From assembly GCA_947624755.1 (NCBI GenBank), contig CANQLQ010000133.1:1-5803 (forward strand): a stretch of 5,803 nt of DNA. Reading direction: 5' to 3'. The position numbers were made by a program, and so were the translations under genes. The stretch is from an uncultured Clostridia bacterium. GTDB taxonomy: Bacteria; Bacillota; Clostridia; Oscillospirales; Acutalibacteraceae. The notes beneath the pieces are model-generated. The model was given only the letters and a program-made list of their open reading frames with translations, was not told the DNA's origin and ran no database searches. Positions 5,061 through 5,803 of the stretch are shown here, piece after piece. Each line of letters opens with the position of its first letter. Position 1 is the stretch's first letter.

Positions 5061-5690
5061 ATGAAAAGAAAAATAATTATACTGCTAATCCTGTTACTCA
5101 CATTTACCGGTTGTACACAGGCGGCAACTTCCTATAATACAGTTTCATGGGAACTTGTTCTTGTCAATGCCGACAACCCGTTGCCGGATAACTGGGAAAC
5201 ACAGCTTGTGAAATTGGACAACGGGGTATGCGTGGATTCAAGGGTGTACCCGGACTTACAGGCGATGTTTGACGCCATGCGAAGTGATGACATTTATCCG
5301 GTTGCAGGAGAGGGCTATCGCACTCATGAAGCACAGGAGAAGATTATGGAAAACAAGGTCAATGCTTTCCTTGACGAGGGGTATTCCCGTAAAGATGCCA
5401 AAAAACTTGCAAAGGACTGGGTCGCCGAACCCGGCAGAAGTGAACACGAACTTGGCATTGCACTCGATATCAATGCCGACAAATCACGTTCCGGCAATGA
5501 AGAAGTCTATCAATGGCTTGCAGACCATGCGTATAAATATGGATTCATTCTCCGCTATCCGGAGGGAGCGGAAGAAATCACAGGTATTGACTACGAGCCA
5601 TGGCACTATCGCTATGTGGGAAAGGAAGCGGCGAAAGAGATCTATTCGCAGGGTGTTACGCTTGAGGAATATCTTTCGGAAAATTCATAA
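5061..5690 (+). CDS. vanY: VanY-type D-alanyl-D-alanine carboxypeptidase lipoprotein (M15B)
   Basis: A 209-residue zinc D,D-carboxypeptidase that removes the terminal D-Ala from peptidoglycan pentapeptides outside the membrane. The N-terminus is a lipoprotein signal: KRK, a hydrophobic run, then FTGC with the lipidated Cys18 (Phe at -3 is slightly unusual). The M15 landmarks are GEGYR with Arg87, SEHELGIALDI (127-137) giving zinc ligands His129 and Asp136, and YEPWHYRYVG (178-187) giving catalytic Glu179 and zinc ligand His182. All active-site residues are present, so the enzyme should be functional. It follows vanR-vanS, as in vanB, vanD and vanG clusters, where VanY trims residual D-Ala-ending precursors and so removes vancomycin targets. 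Without a ligase here, it could equally be a stand-alone wall-remodelling enzyme under VanRS control. ATG 5061 has a full AAGGAGG 8 nt upstream. Confidence 0.92.
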   Translation: MKRKIIILLILLLTFTGCTQAATSYNTVSWELVLVNADNPLPDNWETQLVKLDNGVCVDSRVYPDLQAMFDAMRSDDIYPVAGEGYRTHEAQEKIMENKVNAFLDEGYSRKDAKKLAKDWVAEPGRSEHELGIALDINADKSRSGNEEVYQWLADHAYKYGFILRYPEGAEEITGIDYEPWHYRYVGKEAAKEIYSQGVTLEEYLSENS

Positions 5691-5747
5691 AAGAAAATAT
5701 GTTTTTATAAATATAACAAAATTTACAAAAAACGAAAGGATATTATA

Positions 5748-5803
5748 ATGGATATTTCAGCGGTAAGCCCCAATGAAGGAAAAAGTTTAGTCATTGAAAC
5801 TAA
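5748..5803 (+). CDS. Start of a downstream gene, truncated by the window edge
   Basis: ATG 5748 is preceded by GAAAGGA (5734-5740), 7 nt away, and the frame stays open to the edge: MDISAVSPNEGKSLVIET, then Lys or Asn. It lies 57 bp after vanY on the same strand with no terminator between, so it is probably co-transcribed. It does not resemble the N-termini I recall for VanW, VanH, Van ligases, VanX, VanXY or VanT. The LVIETK-like end is compatible with the first strand of an ABC transporter ATPase, which often begins VIETK-L-K, but 18 residues cannot settle this. Confidence 0.6.
   Translation, partial: MDISAVSPNEGKSLVIET

Noticed and set aside
5691..5747. Promoter for the gene starting at 5748 (TATAAC at 5712-5717)
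   Set aside because: No -35-like sequence is found at a suitable distance and the stretch is so A+T-rich that a -10 match is expected by chance.
5269..5748. A 159-codon + strand frame overlapping vanY
   Set aside because: It is out of frame within the conserved M15 carboxypeptidase and its Arg/Met/Lys-rich sequence is a frame-shifted shadow of vanY.

Overview
The window looks like a piece of chromosome from a low-to-mid G+C member of the Clostridia, probably a gut Ruminococcaceae or Lachnospiraceae relative. This rests on A-rich, strong AGGAGG/AAAGGA ribosome sites, TTG starts, the style of the pfkB-type kinases and the Van-type regulators. The organism call is inference from gene style; no rRNA or other marker gene is present.

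Region 1 (1-2205, + strand) is a catabolic operon entered from upstream. It holds the last 75 codons of a PfkB kinase resembling 2-keto-3-deoxygluconate kinase, a class II ketose-bisphosphate aldolase, and a clear IolC (5-dehydro-2-deoxygluconokinase). IolC makes 2-deoxy-5-keto-gluconate 6-phosphate in myo-inositol breakdown. A class II aldolase (IolJ role) then splits that product into dihydroxyacetone phosphate and malonate semialdehyde, so the middle and last genes plausibly act in sequence.

Region 2 (about 2206-3094) has an accessory, mobile-element character. A convergent gene on the - strand encodes a 178-residue winged-helix protein of the phage/conjugative-element replication-initiator type (DnaD-like N-terminus). 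Inside its linker-coding segment lies a run of six TGTGC-headed units spaced 11, 11, 11, 11 and 12 bp. It sits beside a 42-bp tract that is about 86% A+T, which together resemble a replication origin embedded in the initiator gene. The gene starts at TTG and is preceded by a strong two-way terminator-like hairpin. Beyond the hairpin lies an unrecognised short open frame of about 71 codons.

Region 3 (3114-5690, + strand) is a VanR-VanS-VanY set: an OmpR-type response regulator, an overlapping sensor kinase, and a lipoprotein D,D-carboxypeptidase of the M15 (VanY) family. The order R-S-Y matches the start of vanB-, vanD- and vanG-type glycopeptide resistance clusters. No D-Ala-D-Lac/D-Ser ligase, VanH, VanW, VanX or VanT is visible, so resistance cannot be claimed from this window. 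A further + strand gene begins at 5748 and runs off the end.

The most interesting structural signals are the iteron-like array with its A+T tract, and a Shine-Dalgarno to AUG gap before the aldolase that a hairpin appears to bridge.
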